Origin: Gemmatimonadota bacterium
GTDB lineage: Bacteria > Gemmatimonadota > Gemmatimonadetes > Longimicrobiales > Gaopeijiaceae
DNA: 64,000 nt
Assembly: GCA_041390125.1 (NCBI GenBank)
Contig: JAWKQN010000007.1
Coordinates: forward strand, 124,001-188,000
Direction: 5' to 3'
How positions within the stretch are numbered: the stretch's first letter is position 1; each line of letters opens with the position of its first letter. The notes under the pieces are model-generated. The model saw only the letters and a list, made by a program, of their open reading frames with translations, was not told where the DNA came from and made no database searches. A program made the position numbers and the translations under genes. Below, one piece after another: positions 18,187-26,033 of the stretch.

Positions 18187-19034
18187 CGCCGGGCGCGCAG
18201 AGGACGGGCCGGGGTGGCGAGCACCCGTTCGTGCGCGTCGGACGCTTCCCGCACCCACGGGCGCGGCGCTTCCAGGCGGACCCGCAGATACTCCAGGTAG
18301 CGAGCGCGGGCCGTGCCGGCGTCCGGGAAGTCACTGCCTCCGATCGGATCCAGCAACAGCGCGTCGGGCACCGTCGCCAGCACGGCGGCGAGCGTGGCTT
18401 CGTCCAGGCGGTCGGCCAGACGGGCGTCGGCGCCCTCCACGTCCGACGCCCGGTCCAGCAGCACATGCTGCTCGATGGGGCGGAACGGCGTGCGCGTGCG
18501 CTCCCGGTCCACCCCCGACCACTGGTGGTGTGCGTAGAGCGCGGCGCCGTGGTCGATCATCCACAGACGCTCCTCGTGCACCAGCAGGTTCGGGTTCTTG
18601 TGGCTGCGGTCCGGATTGGTGACCAGCGCGTCCAGCCACACCAGGTCGGACGCGAAGGTGTCCGTGACGAGGTCGCCGGCCGCACCGGCATCGAAGTTGA
18701 GCGCGCTGTCGAGGTAGCGGATGCCGAAGTTGACGCCGCGGCTGGCCTTCAGGATGTCCTGGATCTCCGGGTCGCGCTCGGTGCGGCCGAAGTCCTCCGG
18801 GAGGTCCACCAGGGCCACCTCCGGCACCGGCAGGTCCAGCACGCGCGCGAGCCCCGCCACGACGATCTCGGCGATCAGGGCCCGCGCGCCCTGGCCGGCA
18901 CCGCGGAACTTGACCACGAAGAGGCCGCCGGCGCCGGTGTCCACGACGGCCGGCAGGGAGCCGCCCTCGCGCAGCGGCACCATGTAGCGGAGCGCCTCCC
19001 AGGTGGGCAGGGAGGGGACGGGTGTGGCGGTCAC
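18183..19034 (-). CDS. HipA-like kinase (HipA_2 family)
   Basis: A 283-residue protein resembling the kinase core of HipA without its N-terminal subdomain. LFVVKFRG supplies the ATP-binding lysine (Lys42), LVWLDALVTNPDRSHKNPN carries the catalytic Asp135 and Asn140/Asn147 region, and LWMIDHGAAL gives the metal-binding Asp161 in place of DFG. These match the HipA_2 group of small Ser/Thr or small-molecule kinases. The start is a GTG at 19034, placed where similarity begins. It overlaps the downstream DUF3037 gene by four bases, so the pair is one transcription unit. It is not preceded by a HipB-like antitoxin gene, so a classical HipBA toxin pair is not supported. Confidence 0.8.
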   Translation of the reverse strand: MTATPVPSLPTWEALRYMVPLREGGSLPAVVDTGAGGLFVVKFRGAGQGARALIAEIVVAGLARVLDLPVPEVALVDLPEDFGRTERDPEIQDILKASRGVNFGIRYLDSALNFDAGAAGDLVTDTFASDLVWLDALVTNPDRSHKNPNLLVHEERLWMIDHGAALYAHHQWSGVDRERTRTPFRPIEQHVLLDRASDVEGADARLADRLDEATLAAVLATVPDALLLDPIGGSDFPDAGTARARYLEYLRVRLEAPRPWVREASDAHERVLATPARPLRARR

Positions 19035-19138
19035 GGGCTTCCGGGCTCGAGGGACGGGGAGGCAATGTAGCGTGGGGAGGCGCGGCTCGGGCAGCCCGTG
19101 TGGGCCGCGCCCGTTCCGTCCCTCCGCTCCCTGCCGCT

Positions 19139-20659
19139 TCAGGACTCTGCGGCCGTGCCCTCCAGCGTGCGATAGCCGTGGCTCGGGACCCGGCGCGACT
19201 TGAGCCAGTAGCCCGTGGCGAACGCCGGCCACAGGACCGGATTCCGGCCGCGCGCATCGCGGTACCAGTTGTCGCACCCCGATACGAATACCGTACGCTG
19301 CATGCGCTCCTGCAGTGCGTCGTTGTACGCGCTCTGGGCCTCCGGTTCGACCTCGAGCACACGCGCGCCCCGCGCATCCATGTGGTCCAGGAGCCGCAGG
19401 ATGTGGCCCACCTGCGCTTCGATCATGAACACGATCGAGTTGTTCGCCACGCGACTGTTCGGTCCGATGATGAAGAAGAGGTTGGGGTAGCCGGTCACGG
19501 CCACGCCGTAGTAGCCCTGGGGTCCTTCCTTCCAGCGCTCGTCCAGGGAGACACCGTCCACGCCCACGAAGCGCACGGGCGAGGTCATATCCATGGTCTG
19601 GAAGCCGGTGGCGAAGAGGATCGCGTCCACCTCCCGCTCGCGCCCGTCGGCGGTCACCACGCTGTGTTCGCGCACCTCGGTCAGGCGATCCGTGACCACT
19701 TCGACGTTCGGTCGGGCCAGCGCCGGCAGGTACTCGTTGGACAGCAGCGTTCGCTTGCAGCCCATCGTGTAGTCGGGGGTCACGCGTCTGCGCAGCTCGG
19801 GATCGGGGATGGTGCGCTCCAGATGGCGTCGGCCCCATTGTTCGATGGGCCGGAGCAGTTTCGGATGGACCGTGTAGCCGATCGCGACCGCCTCCTGACG
19901 CCAGTAGAGCCAGGCTCGGAAGAGACGCATCGTGCCCGGTAGCGCGCGAAAGAGCCGATGCTCCCACGGCCGGATGGGGCGGTCCAGCTTCGGAAGCACC
20001 CACGGCGGCGAGCGTTGGAACAGGTGGAGCTGTGCCACACGGGGCGCGATCTGCGGCACGAACTGGATGGCGCTCGCGCCCGTTCCGATCACGGCCACCC
20101 GCGTGCCGTTCAGGTCGACCGAGTGGTCCCACTCGGCGGAGTGGAACGTCGGGCCCTGGAATCGTGCGAGCCCGGGCAGGTCCGGGATCTTGGGCCGGCT
20201 GAGCCCGCCCATGCCTGACACGACCACGCGCGCGGCGATCTCGTCCCCGCCGGCCGTCCGGACCCGCCACATCCCGGCGGCGCGATCGAAGACGGCCTCG
20301 CGCACCTCGGTGTTGAAGCGGATGCGCCCGGGCGTGATGTCGTTGCGCTGCGCCACGTCCTTCAGGTACTGCCAGATCTCGGGCTGGGTCGGATACATGC
20401 GCGACCAGCCAGGATTGGGCTCGAAGGAGTAGGAGTAGAGGTGCGAGGGGATGTCGCAGGCGCAGCCCGGGTAGGTGTTGACCCGCCACGTGCCCCCGAC
20501 GTCGGGACCTTTCTCCAGGATCAGGAAGTCTTCCCGTCCTGCCTTGCGCAGTTGGATGGCCATGCACAGGCCAGCGAAGCCGCTGCCGATGATGAGCACG
20601 TCCACGTCGGGCGGAAACCCGCTCGCGGGCTGCGCGTCCGGGGGGGTTCGGTCGCTCAT
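19139..20659 (-). CDS. flavin-containing monooxygenase, Baeyer-Villiger type
   Basis: A 506-residue FAD- and NADPH-dependent monooxygenase. VLIIGSGFAGL at residues 21-31 is the FAD Rossmann motif, followed by EKGPDVGGTW and NTYPGCACDIPSHLYSYSF, the usual BVMO/FMO N-terminal block. FQGPTFHSAEWD near 167-178 is the Baeyer-Villiger fingerprint, here with the terminal W-D form, and VIGTGASAIQ near 189-198 is the NADPH-binding Rossmann motif. ILFATGFQT near 370 is the conserved ATG element. It would insert oxygen into a ketone or oxidise a heteroatom; the substrate is unknown. The ATG at 20659 leaves an 18-residue leader before the first strand. It is divergent from apaG and 104 bases from the HipA-like gene on the same strand. 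Confidence 0.92.
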   Translation of the reverse strand: MSDRTPPDAQPASGFPPDVDVLIIGSGFAGLCMAIQLRKAGREDFLILEKGPDVGGTWRVNTYPGCACDIPSHLYSYSFEPNPGWSRMYPTQPEIWQYLKDVAQRNDITPGRIRFNTEVREAVFDRAAGMWRVRTAGGDEIAARVVVSGMGGLSRPKIPDLPGLARFQGPTFHSAEWDHSVDLNGTRVAVIGTGASAIQFVPQIAPRVAQLHLFQRSPPWVLPKLDRPIRPWEHRLFRALPGTMRLFRAWLYWRQEAVAIGYTVHPKLLRPIEQWGRRHLERTIPDPELRRRVTPDYTMGCKRTLLSNEYLPALARPNVEVVTDRLTEVREHSVVTADGREREVDAILFATGFQTMDMTSPVRFVGVDGVSLDERWKEGPQGYYGVAVTGYPNLFFIIGPNSRVANNSIVFMIEAQVGHILRLLDHMDARGARVLEVEPEAQSAYNDALQERMQRTVFVSGCDNWYRDARGRNPVLWPAFATGYWLKSRRVPSHGYRTLEGTAAES

Positions 20660-20813
20660 GGGGGGGCCGACCTGTCTCGGGGGTCTCGGTCTCCCCCGAA
20701 CACGCGCAGAATGGCGGGTGGCCGGATCAGCGGGCCGGGTCGACGGGCGTCCGCACACCTCCGGGCTGCCCTCCGGCTCCGCACCTGGCGGCCCGGCCGG
20801 GGTACCCTCCGGC

Positions 20814-21218
20814 ATGGACCCCGAGCGCGTCACCCACGGCATCCGCGTCACCGTGCGTCCCACGTTCCTGCCCTCGCAATCGCGGCCGCGGGACGGACGC
20901 TTCCTGTTCCTCTACGACGTCGAGATCGAGAACGTCGGCGAGCGTACCGGCACCCTGCTCCGGCGTCACTGGCGCATCCACGAAGACGGCGGCGAGGACT
21001 CGGAGGTGCGCGGCGACGGCGTGATCGGCCAGCAACCCACCCTGGCCCCCGGGGACGTGCACCACTACCAGAGCTTCTGTGTCCTGGCCACGCCATCCGG
21101 CTTCATGGAAGGCACCTACACCTTCGAGCGTCCCGGCGGCGAGCTGTTCGACGTGGAGATCCCGCGCTTCCTGCTGCGGGCCGCGTGGCCGGGACCCGGC
21201 GCGGGTGTGATGCACTGA
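20814..21218 (+). CDS. apaG: ApaG domain protein
   Basis: A 134-residue single-domain ApaG protein with an immunoglobulin-like beta sandwich. The characteristic run is present: VTHGIRVTVRPTFLP, then FLYDVEIEN, LLRRHWRIHEDGG, the glycine loop VRGDGVIGQQPTLAPGDVHH and FMEGTYTF. ApaG is widespread and linked to Co2+/Mg2+ sensitivity phenotypes, with a pyrophosphate-binding groove reported, but its cellular role is unclear. The ATG at 20814 gives the normal length of about 125-135. It ends at a strong bidirectional hairpin. Confidence 0.93.
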   Translation: MDPERVTHGIRVTVRPTFLPSQSRPRDGRFLFLYDVEIENVGERTGTLLRRHWRIHEDGGEDSEVRGDGVIGQQPTLAPGDVHHYQSFCVLATPSGFMEGTYTFERPGGELFDVEIPRFLLRAAWPGPGAGVMH

Positions 21219-21253
21219 GACAGCGCGCCTGCGCGCCGGCGTTCGGACGGACA

Positions 21254-21278
21254 GGTCCCCCGGATCCGCCGGGGGACC
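21254..21278. terminator. bidirectional terminator hairpin
   Basis: A perfect 10-bp stem (ggtcccccgg / ccgggggacc) with five-base loop atccg, centred in the 75-base gap between the converging apaG and lipoprotein genes. It can serve both strands; no T-run follows. Confidence 0.65.
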
Positions 21279-21293
21279 CGCTCGACCTCCCGT

Positions 21294-22289
21294 TCAGGGA
21301 TCGATGACGGTGAAGCGGAACTCCTGCGACTCCGGCCCCATGGCCGGGGCACCGCTACACTGCTCGAACCCGGCGGTGACCTTCCAGTCCACCACCGTTC
21401 CGGGCACGAGCGACAGAACGATCTCCTCGATGTTGCTGTTGGTGAACGTCCAGGCGCCGTTGTTCTCGCGCCAGTGCACGAGGTACTTCCCCGAGGAGGT
21501 CTGCGTCGCGCCGGGCACGGCCGACCAGCGCAGGAACACGGACACGGTCGAGGCGTTGGGCGGTGGCGGATTGCCGAAGAAGACGTCCGTTGCGTTGTCG
21601 AGCGGTTCCAGCAGGGTCGCCGTGGCGAGGGCGGGGATGACGCGCACCGGTGCTTCGTCGCTGCCCAGCGCCCCCGCGTTCGCGGTGAGCGTGCCCTCCC
21701 CCAACTGGGAGCCCGTCAGGTTGACCGAGTTCCCGCCGCCGGTCAGCGGGATGGTGGCGGGCACGGGCAGCGCCAGGCTCGCCGGCGTGACCGTCAGGGC
21801 CACGCTGGCGTTGGGAGCGCCGTTGGCCAGCGACAGCGCCACCGGCGCCTGACTGCCCTGCCGGACGCACGCGTTGCCGTCGATGGAGACCGCCGAGCCG
21901 ATCGTGAAGCTCTGGGAGCGATTGCTCGTCTGGTTGGAGACGAAGGCGAAGTCGTAGTCGACGGTCCAGGTGAGGTTCACCTGCGTGCCGGCCGGCAGGG
22001 TCTCCGAGCCCGGAAGGACGGCCGTGTAGGCGTTGCCTCCGGACGGTGGCGTGGTGGGGATGGTGGCCGGCGCGCCCGGATAGGTTCCCGTCAGGGTCAC
22101 GGAGTTCAGCGCGTTCAGGCCCTGCGTGATCGGCAGCGAGACGACCTTCTGCACCCCGGCCACCGTGGTGTCGACCGTGGGGGTGCCGGTCGAGACCCCA
22201 CACCCGCCGCTCGCGAGCGAGGCCAGGAACAGGGGCGCGCGCATCCAGCGCGATCGGTGCCACGACCCCGGGAGACGGTCTCGCGTCAT
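21294..22289 (-). CDS. lipoprotein with Ig-like/fibronectin-like beta domains
   Basis: A 331-residue exported protein. The start at 22289 is set by a strong Shine-Dalgarno (aaggagga, spacing 4-5). The signal ends LASGGC, a lipobox with the Cys near residue 28. The mature part is Ser/Thr/Ala-rich and entirely beta-like. Residues about 50-200 contain repeats of polar strands, with VALTVTPASLALPVP resembling a bacterial Ig-like (IPT or putative metal-binding cell-surface) domain. Residues about 225-330 (STVSVFLRWSAVPGATQ ... KYLVHW, VDWKVTAGFEQCSG) look like a fibronectin type III-like fold. It is probably a surface-anchored structural or binding protein. No closer family recognised. Confidence 0.75.
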   Translation of the reverse strand: MTRDRLPGSWHRSRWMRAPLFLASLASGGCGVSTGTPTVDTTVAGVQKVVSLPITQGLNALNSVTLTGTYPGAPATIPTTPPSGGNAYTAVLPGSETLPAGTQVNLTWTVDYDFAFVSNQTSNRSQSFTIGSAVSIDGNACVRQGSQAPVALSLANGAPNASVALTVTPASLALPVPATIPLTGGGNSVNLTGSQLGEGTLTANAGALGSDEAPVRVIPALATATLLEPLDNATDVFFGNPPPPNASTVSVFLRWSAVPGATQTSSGKYLVHWRENNGAWTFTNSNIEEIVLSLVPGTVVDWKVTAGFEQCSGAPAMGPESQEFRFTVIDP

Positions 22290-22492
22290 GGATTCCTCCT
22301 TGCTGGTTGGCCGGTTGGTGCAGCCCCGAGCGACTCCGTTCGAAGCGGCTTCCTGTGGTGGGGCGCAGAAGGGCCTCGTCTCCGGCCAGCGGCACCACGC
22401 CGGGCCGACGTCCCGAATCCTCCGTTCCCACGCCGGGTACATAGCCGAACACGCGCGCCGAGAGATCAACGGGCCTCCAGGAGAGCGAAGCC

Positions 22493-22729
22493 ATGTCCGA
22501 ACCCGTCACCATCGCCACCTTCGGCTACCGTCACGAGGCCGAGCTGGCCAAGGGCTTCCTGGACGACGCGGGCATCACCTCGCAGTTGCGGGTCGACGAC
22601 GGGTCCGGCATCGAGGCCGGGATGGCGTTCATCAACACCGCCAAGATCCTCGTGATGCCCGAAGACGCCGACCGGGCAGCCGGCGTGCTCTCCGACGCCT
22701 TCCCGGACTACGAACGGCCCCAGCCGTGA
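22493..22729 (+). CDS. DUF2007 family small signal-transduction-like protein
   Basis: A 78-residue protein with the ferredoxin-like beta-alpha-beta pattern of DUF2007: VTIATFGYRHEAELAKGFL, then DDAGITSQL, and ILVMPEDADRAAGVL near the end. These proteins are annotated as putative signal-transducing proteins because of a distant resemblance to the PII fold; no activity is established. A ribosome site (aggagagcg) precedes the ATG at 22493. The stop overlaps the GTG start of the following membrane gene (GTGA), so the two are cotranslated. Divergent from the lipoprotein gene by 203 bases. Confidence 0.82.
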   Translation: MSEPVTIATFGYRHEAELAKGFLDDAGITSQLRVDDGSGIEAGMAFINTAKILVMPEDADRAAGVLSDAFPDYERPQP

Positions 22730-23487
22730 GCCGTCGGGCGCTGTCCGTCCTGAACGTCTGCGCGTTCGTGGGCGTGGTGGTGCTGAACGGTCTGGCGGCC
22801 AGCGGCGCACTGAGCGGCCGCTCCATCGGCGAGCTGGCCAACCGCGACCCCACGTACGTCCTGCCCGCCGACTACGTGTTCGGGATCTGGAGCGTGATCT
22901 ACGCGGCGCTGCTCGGCTTCGTGATCTATCAGGCGCTCCCGCGTCCAGCCGCAGGCGCGTTGGTGGAGCGGGTGGGATGGCTGTGGATCATCAACGCGGG
23001 GCTGAACGCCGCCTGGCTGACGGCCTTCTCGTTCGAGCGCTTCGCGCTCGCGTTGCTGTTGATGCTCGCGCTGCTGGTGGACCTCATCCTCCTCTACGGA
23101 CGCGTGCACCAGGGCGGATTGCGCGTCCAGCGCGGGGACTGGTGGTTCGCCACGCTTCCGTTCGGGATCTACCTGGCGTGGATCGCGGTGGCCACGATCG
23201 CCAACACGTCCCAACTGCTGGAGGTGGTGGGCTGGGACGGCTTCGGCGTGGCCGGCCCCGTGTGGTCGGTGCTGCTCATGGCCGTGGCCGCCGGCCTGGC
23301 CGCCACCTTCGCGGTGCGTCGGCGTGACGTCACGTTCGGTCTGGTGGTGGGATGGGCCCTGATCGGCATCGCCGCGCGCTGGCCGGAGGCCCGCATGGTC
23401 GCCACGACCGCCTGGGCGCTCGGGCTCCTGAGCGTCGGGATGGCGCTGGTGGGGGCGCGGCCGGGGGTGGCGTCGCGGACGGCCTGA
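22726..23487 (+). CDS. TspO/MBR-related tryptophan-rich membrane protein
   Basis: A 253-residue protein with about seven hydrophobic helices. VFGIWSVIYAALLGFVIY, VGWLWIINAGLNAAWLTAF and LPFGIYLAWIAVATIAN reproduce the tryptophan-rich pattern of the TspO family (FGPVWTxLY, NxxWSxxF elements), in a longer version often labelled 'tryptophan-rich sensory protein'. TspO proteins bind tetrapyrroles or other hydrophobic ligands. The start is a GTG at 22726 overlapping the DUF2007 stop. A second TspO-like half or extra helices at the C-terminus make it longer than the roughly 155-residue core family. Confidence 0.75.
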   Translation: MSRRALSVLNVCAFVGVVVLNGLAASGALSGRSIGELANRDPTYVLPADYVFGIWSVIYAALLGFVIYQALPRPAAGALVERVGWLWIINAGLNAAWLTAFSFERFALALLLMLALLVDLILLYGRVHQGGLRVQRGDWWFATLPFGIYLAWIAVATIANTSQLLEVVGWDGFGVAGPVWSVLLMAVAAGLAATFAVRRRDVTFGLVVGWALIGIAARWPEARMVATTAWALGLLSVGMALVGARPGVASRTA

Positions 23488-23491
23488 CGCC

Positions 23492-25012
23492 CTACGCCTG
23501 CACCACGGGCGCCTCCGCCCATCGCTTCCGACCCACCCGCACGATCTCGTCCGCCAGCGCCTCGATGTCCTCCGGGCCGGTGCGGAAGTTCACCACGCAC
23601 GCGCGCAGCAGGAATCGTCCCTGCACCACTGCGTTGGACAGGAACGCGTGCCCGGTGTGGTTCACCTCCGCCAGGATGCCTTCGTTGAGGTCGTCCAGCG
23701 TGCGCTCCGCCTCCGGCTCACCGACGCGCTCCCGGAGGTCGGGTGGCACGTACCGGAACGTGGCGATGCTGAGTCCCAGCGTCGCCGCCTCCAGCTCGGC
23801 GTCGCACGCGGCGCGGGTATGCAACAGCGCGGCCAGGGCGCAGTCGTCCGCCATGCTCTGCACGATCCCGCTCCGCCCCGTCTGTTGGAGCTGGAGCCAG
23901 ACCTTGAGGGCGCGGAACCTCCGCGAGTTCTCCGGCCCCAGATCGACGTAGTTCGTGGTCTCGGGGTCGAAGCGGTAGTAGGGCGGGTGGTACGAGTACG
24001 TGTCGCGGAGCAGGGCCACGTCCCGGACCAGCAGGCATCCCGCATCCAGGGGGGCGTAGAGCCACTTGTGCGGATCCAGCGCGATCGAGTCCGCCTCTGC
24101 CATCCCGGCCAGGTCGGGATGAGCGTCCGGGAGGGCCGCAGCGAAGGCGCCATAGGCGCCGTCCACGTGGAACCAGAGGCCGTGCTCCCGCGCGAAGGCG
24201 GCCAGGCGGGGCAGCGGATCCACGGCGCCGGTGCTCACGGTGCCGGCCGTCCCGACGAGCAGGAAAGGACGATCCCCGGCGGCCCGGTCCGCCGCGACGG
24301 CGACCCGCAGGGCCTCGAGGTCCATGCGCTGCGCATCGTCCGTCGGGATCCAGCGCACGGCGTCCGTGCCCATCCCGGCGAGGTCCGCCGCCTTCTGCAG
24401 CCAGGTGTGGGTCTCGGCGGACGCGTAGACGCGCGCCCGGCCGGCGGCGGCGTCCAGGCCCTGCGTGCGGACATCGGCGCCGAGCCTCGCGGTGCGGGCG
24501 GCCCAGAACGCCGTCAGGTTGGCGGCGTTGCCGCCGCTGGTCAGGAGCCCGCTTCCCCCTTCGGGATAGCCGATGAGCTGGGCGATCCAGCGTACCGTCT
24601 CCACTTCGATCTCGCTCGCGACCGGCGAGAGCGCGTGTCCGCCACAGTTCGGGTTCACCGCGGCAGCCAACAGCTCCGCCAGCACGCCGGCGGGCGCCGA
24701 CCCTGCCGTGATGTATCCGAAGAAGCGCGGGTGGGCGTTGTAGAGCGATCCGTGCAGGAGCGCCTCGGTCGCCTCGTCCAGCACCGGCCCGAGCGGGCGA
24801 CCGTCCTCCGGAAGCGGGCGTGGTGCACCGATCGCGGCGCGAGCCTCCGGGGCGGAGAACCCGCGTGTGACGGGCCGCTCGCCCAGGGTCTCGAACAGGG
24901 CGGCGATGCGGTCCACGAGGGCATGGCCGGCGGCACGGAAGTCGGCGGCGGACAGGTCGACGGCGGAGGTACGGGCGCTCACGGGAGCTCCGGGTGTGGG
25001 TGGATCAGGCAT
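23492..25012 (-). CDS. PLP-dependent group II amino-acid decarboxylase
   Basis: A 506-residue fold-type I PLP enzyme of the aromatic-L-amino-acid/glutamate decarboxylase family. Visible are NAHPRFFGYITAGSAP near residue 95, the phosphate-binding GLLTSGGNAANLTAF near 150, YASAETHTWLQKAA, the PLP-contacting Asp284 in HVDGAYG, and the Schiff-base lysine Lys316 in DPHKWLYAPLD. It removes the alpha-carboxyl of an amino acid; aromatic substrates are the commonest for this subgroup. Two starts compete: the ATG at 25012, which overlaps the deacetylase gene by 8 bases, and a GTG at 24982 with a ggag ribosome site 6-7 bases before it. Confidence 0.92.
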   Translation of the reverse strand: MPDPPTPGAPVSARTSAVDLSAADFRAAGHALVDRIAALFETLGERPVTRGFSAPEARAAIGAPRPLPEDGRPLGPVLDEATEALLHGSLYNAHPRFFGYITAGSAPAGVLAELLAAAVNPNCGGHALSPVASEIEVETVRWIAQLIGYPEGGSGLLTSGGNAANLTAFWAARTARLGADVRTQGLDAAAGRARVYASAETHTWLQKAADLAGMGTDAVRWIPTDDAQRMDLEALRVAVAADRAAGDRPFLLVGTAGTVSTGAVDPLPRLAAFAREHGLWFHVDGAYGAFAAALPDAHPDLAGMAEADSIALDPHKWLYAPLDAGCLLVRDVALLRDTYSYHPPYYRFDPETTNYVDLGPENSRRFRALKVWLQLQQTGRSGIVQSMADDCALAALLHTRAACDAELEAATLGLSIATFRYVPPDLRERVGEPEAERTLDDLNEGILAEVNHTGHAFLSNAVVQGRFLLRACVVNFRTGPEDIEALADEIVRVGRKRWAEAPVVQA

Positions 25013-25829
25013 GGGAGACCGAGGGCGGGATGCCCTCGAAGAGGTCGTGTTCGGTGGCGCGGCCCACGGGCCCGCTTCCCGACGCCCGGTAGAAGGACTG
25101 CGCGCCCCAGAGCTGTCGGTGGTCGGCGTCCGAGAGCCGCTCCAGCCCCGCGTAGGCGACCATCTGCGAGGCATGGCAGCGCACCGCGCGCCACACCGTC
25201 CGCCAGTGCTCGCGGGCGTCGAGCCGGGTGCTGATGGACCAGGCCGGCCAGGGCATGGCCGCACGGTCGACGCCGTCCACCCGGGAGATCAGGCGCTTGA
25301 AGGCCTTCTGGTAGGCCGCCCACGTCGGCTCGGGCCACACCATGTAGTATAGCTTCTCCACGGCGTGGGGCCGGCCCTCGCCGTAGCCCGGATCGGCGCA
25401 CCGGACCACGGCGCTCGTGGCCAGGCGGCAGATGGCGATATGGTCCGGATGCCCGTAGGCCCCGAACGGATCGAACGTCACGACGACCTGGGGCCGGAGG
25501 CGCCGGAGGTGGGTGACGATCCGAGCGGTGGCCTCTCCCGGATCGGCCTGGTCCAGCCGGCCGTCGGCGTACCCGAGGAAGGAGACGCTCCGGACGCCCA
25601 GCACGTCCGCCGCCGCGCGCAGCTCGGCTTCCCGGATACCGCCCAGCGCCTCCGGACCGGGGTGACCGGTGCCATCCCGGTAGCGACCGGCCTCCCCGCG
25701 GGTGGCGCAGACCACGTGCGTCTCGACGCCACGAGAGGCGTAGTGGGCCAGGGTGCCGCCCATGCCCAGCGTCTCGTCGTCCGGGTGGGCGGTCAGGGCC
25801 AGAAGGCAACCGGTGGTGGGGCCTGGCAC
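25005..25829 (-). CDS. PIG-L/LmbE family N-deacetylase
   Basis: A 274-residue zinc deacetylase. LLALTAHPDDETLGMGG near residues 9-25 is the signature AHPDDE metal site (His15, Asp17 or Asp18), and GAYGHPDHIAI near residue 128 contributes the third zinc ligand. Members remove N-acetyl groups from GlcNAc-linked compounds, as in mycothiol or bacillithiol biosynthesis, or from antibiotic intermediates. The GTG at 25829 is chosen because gaggag lies about 9 bases upstream and the family fold begins immediately after. It overlaps the decarboxylase gene, so the two form an operon. A thiol-cofactor role is possible but no partner glycosyltransferase or ligase is present here. Confidence 0.9.
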   Translation of the reverse strand: MPGPTTGCLLALTAHPDDETLGMGGTLAHYASRGVETHVVCATRGEAGRYRDGTGHPGPEALGGIREAELRAAADVLGVRSVSFLGYADGRLDQADPGEATARIVTHLRRLRPQVVVTFDPFGAYGHPDHIAICRLATSAVVRCADPGYGEGRPHAVEKLYYMVWPEPTWAAYQKAFKRLISRVDGVDRAAMPWPAWSISTRLDAREHWRTVWRAVRCHASQMVAYAGLERLSDADHRQLWGAQSFYRASGSGPVGRATEHDLFEGIPPSVSHA

Positions 25830-26033
25830 GATCTGTGACTCCTCGGGTGCAGGGATGCCTCGAACGCTCGGGGAGCGGGCTGCACCGCGCCACCGACTTC
25901 CGACGGGGTCCCGAGGCGCAGAAGGCGGGGGCGCGGGCTCACCCGCGACCGGCGCTGTCCTCGCTTCGACGGCGGGGATACCGTTGGCAGGGACGACCCC
26001 GTGGACGCCGCCACGCACACGATGTGGAGAGTC

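Noticed and set aside
17800..19034. Classical HipBA toxin-antitoxin operon
   Set aside because: The kinase lacks the HipA N-terminal subdomain and no HipB-like DNA-binding gene adjoins; the partner is DUF3037.
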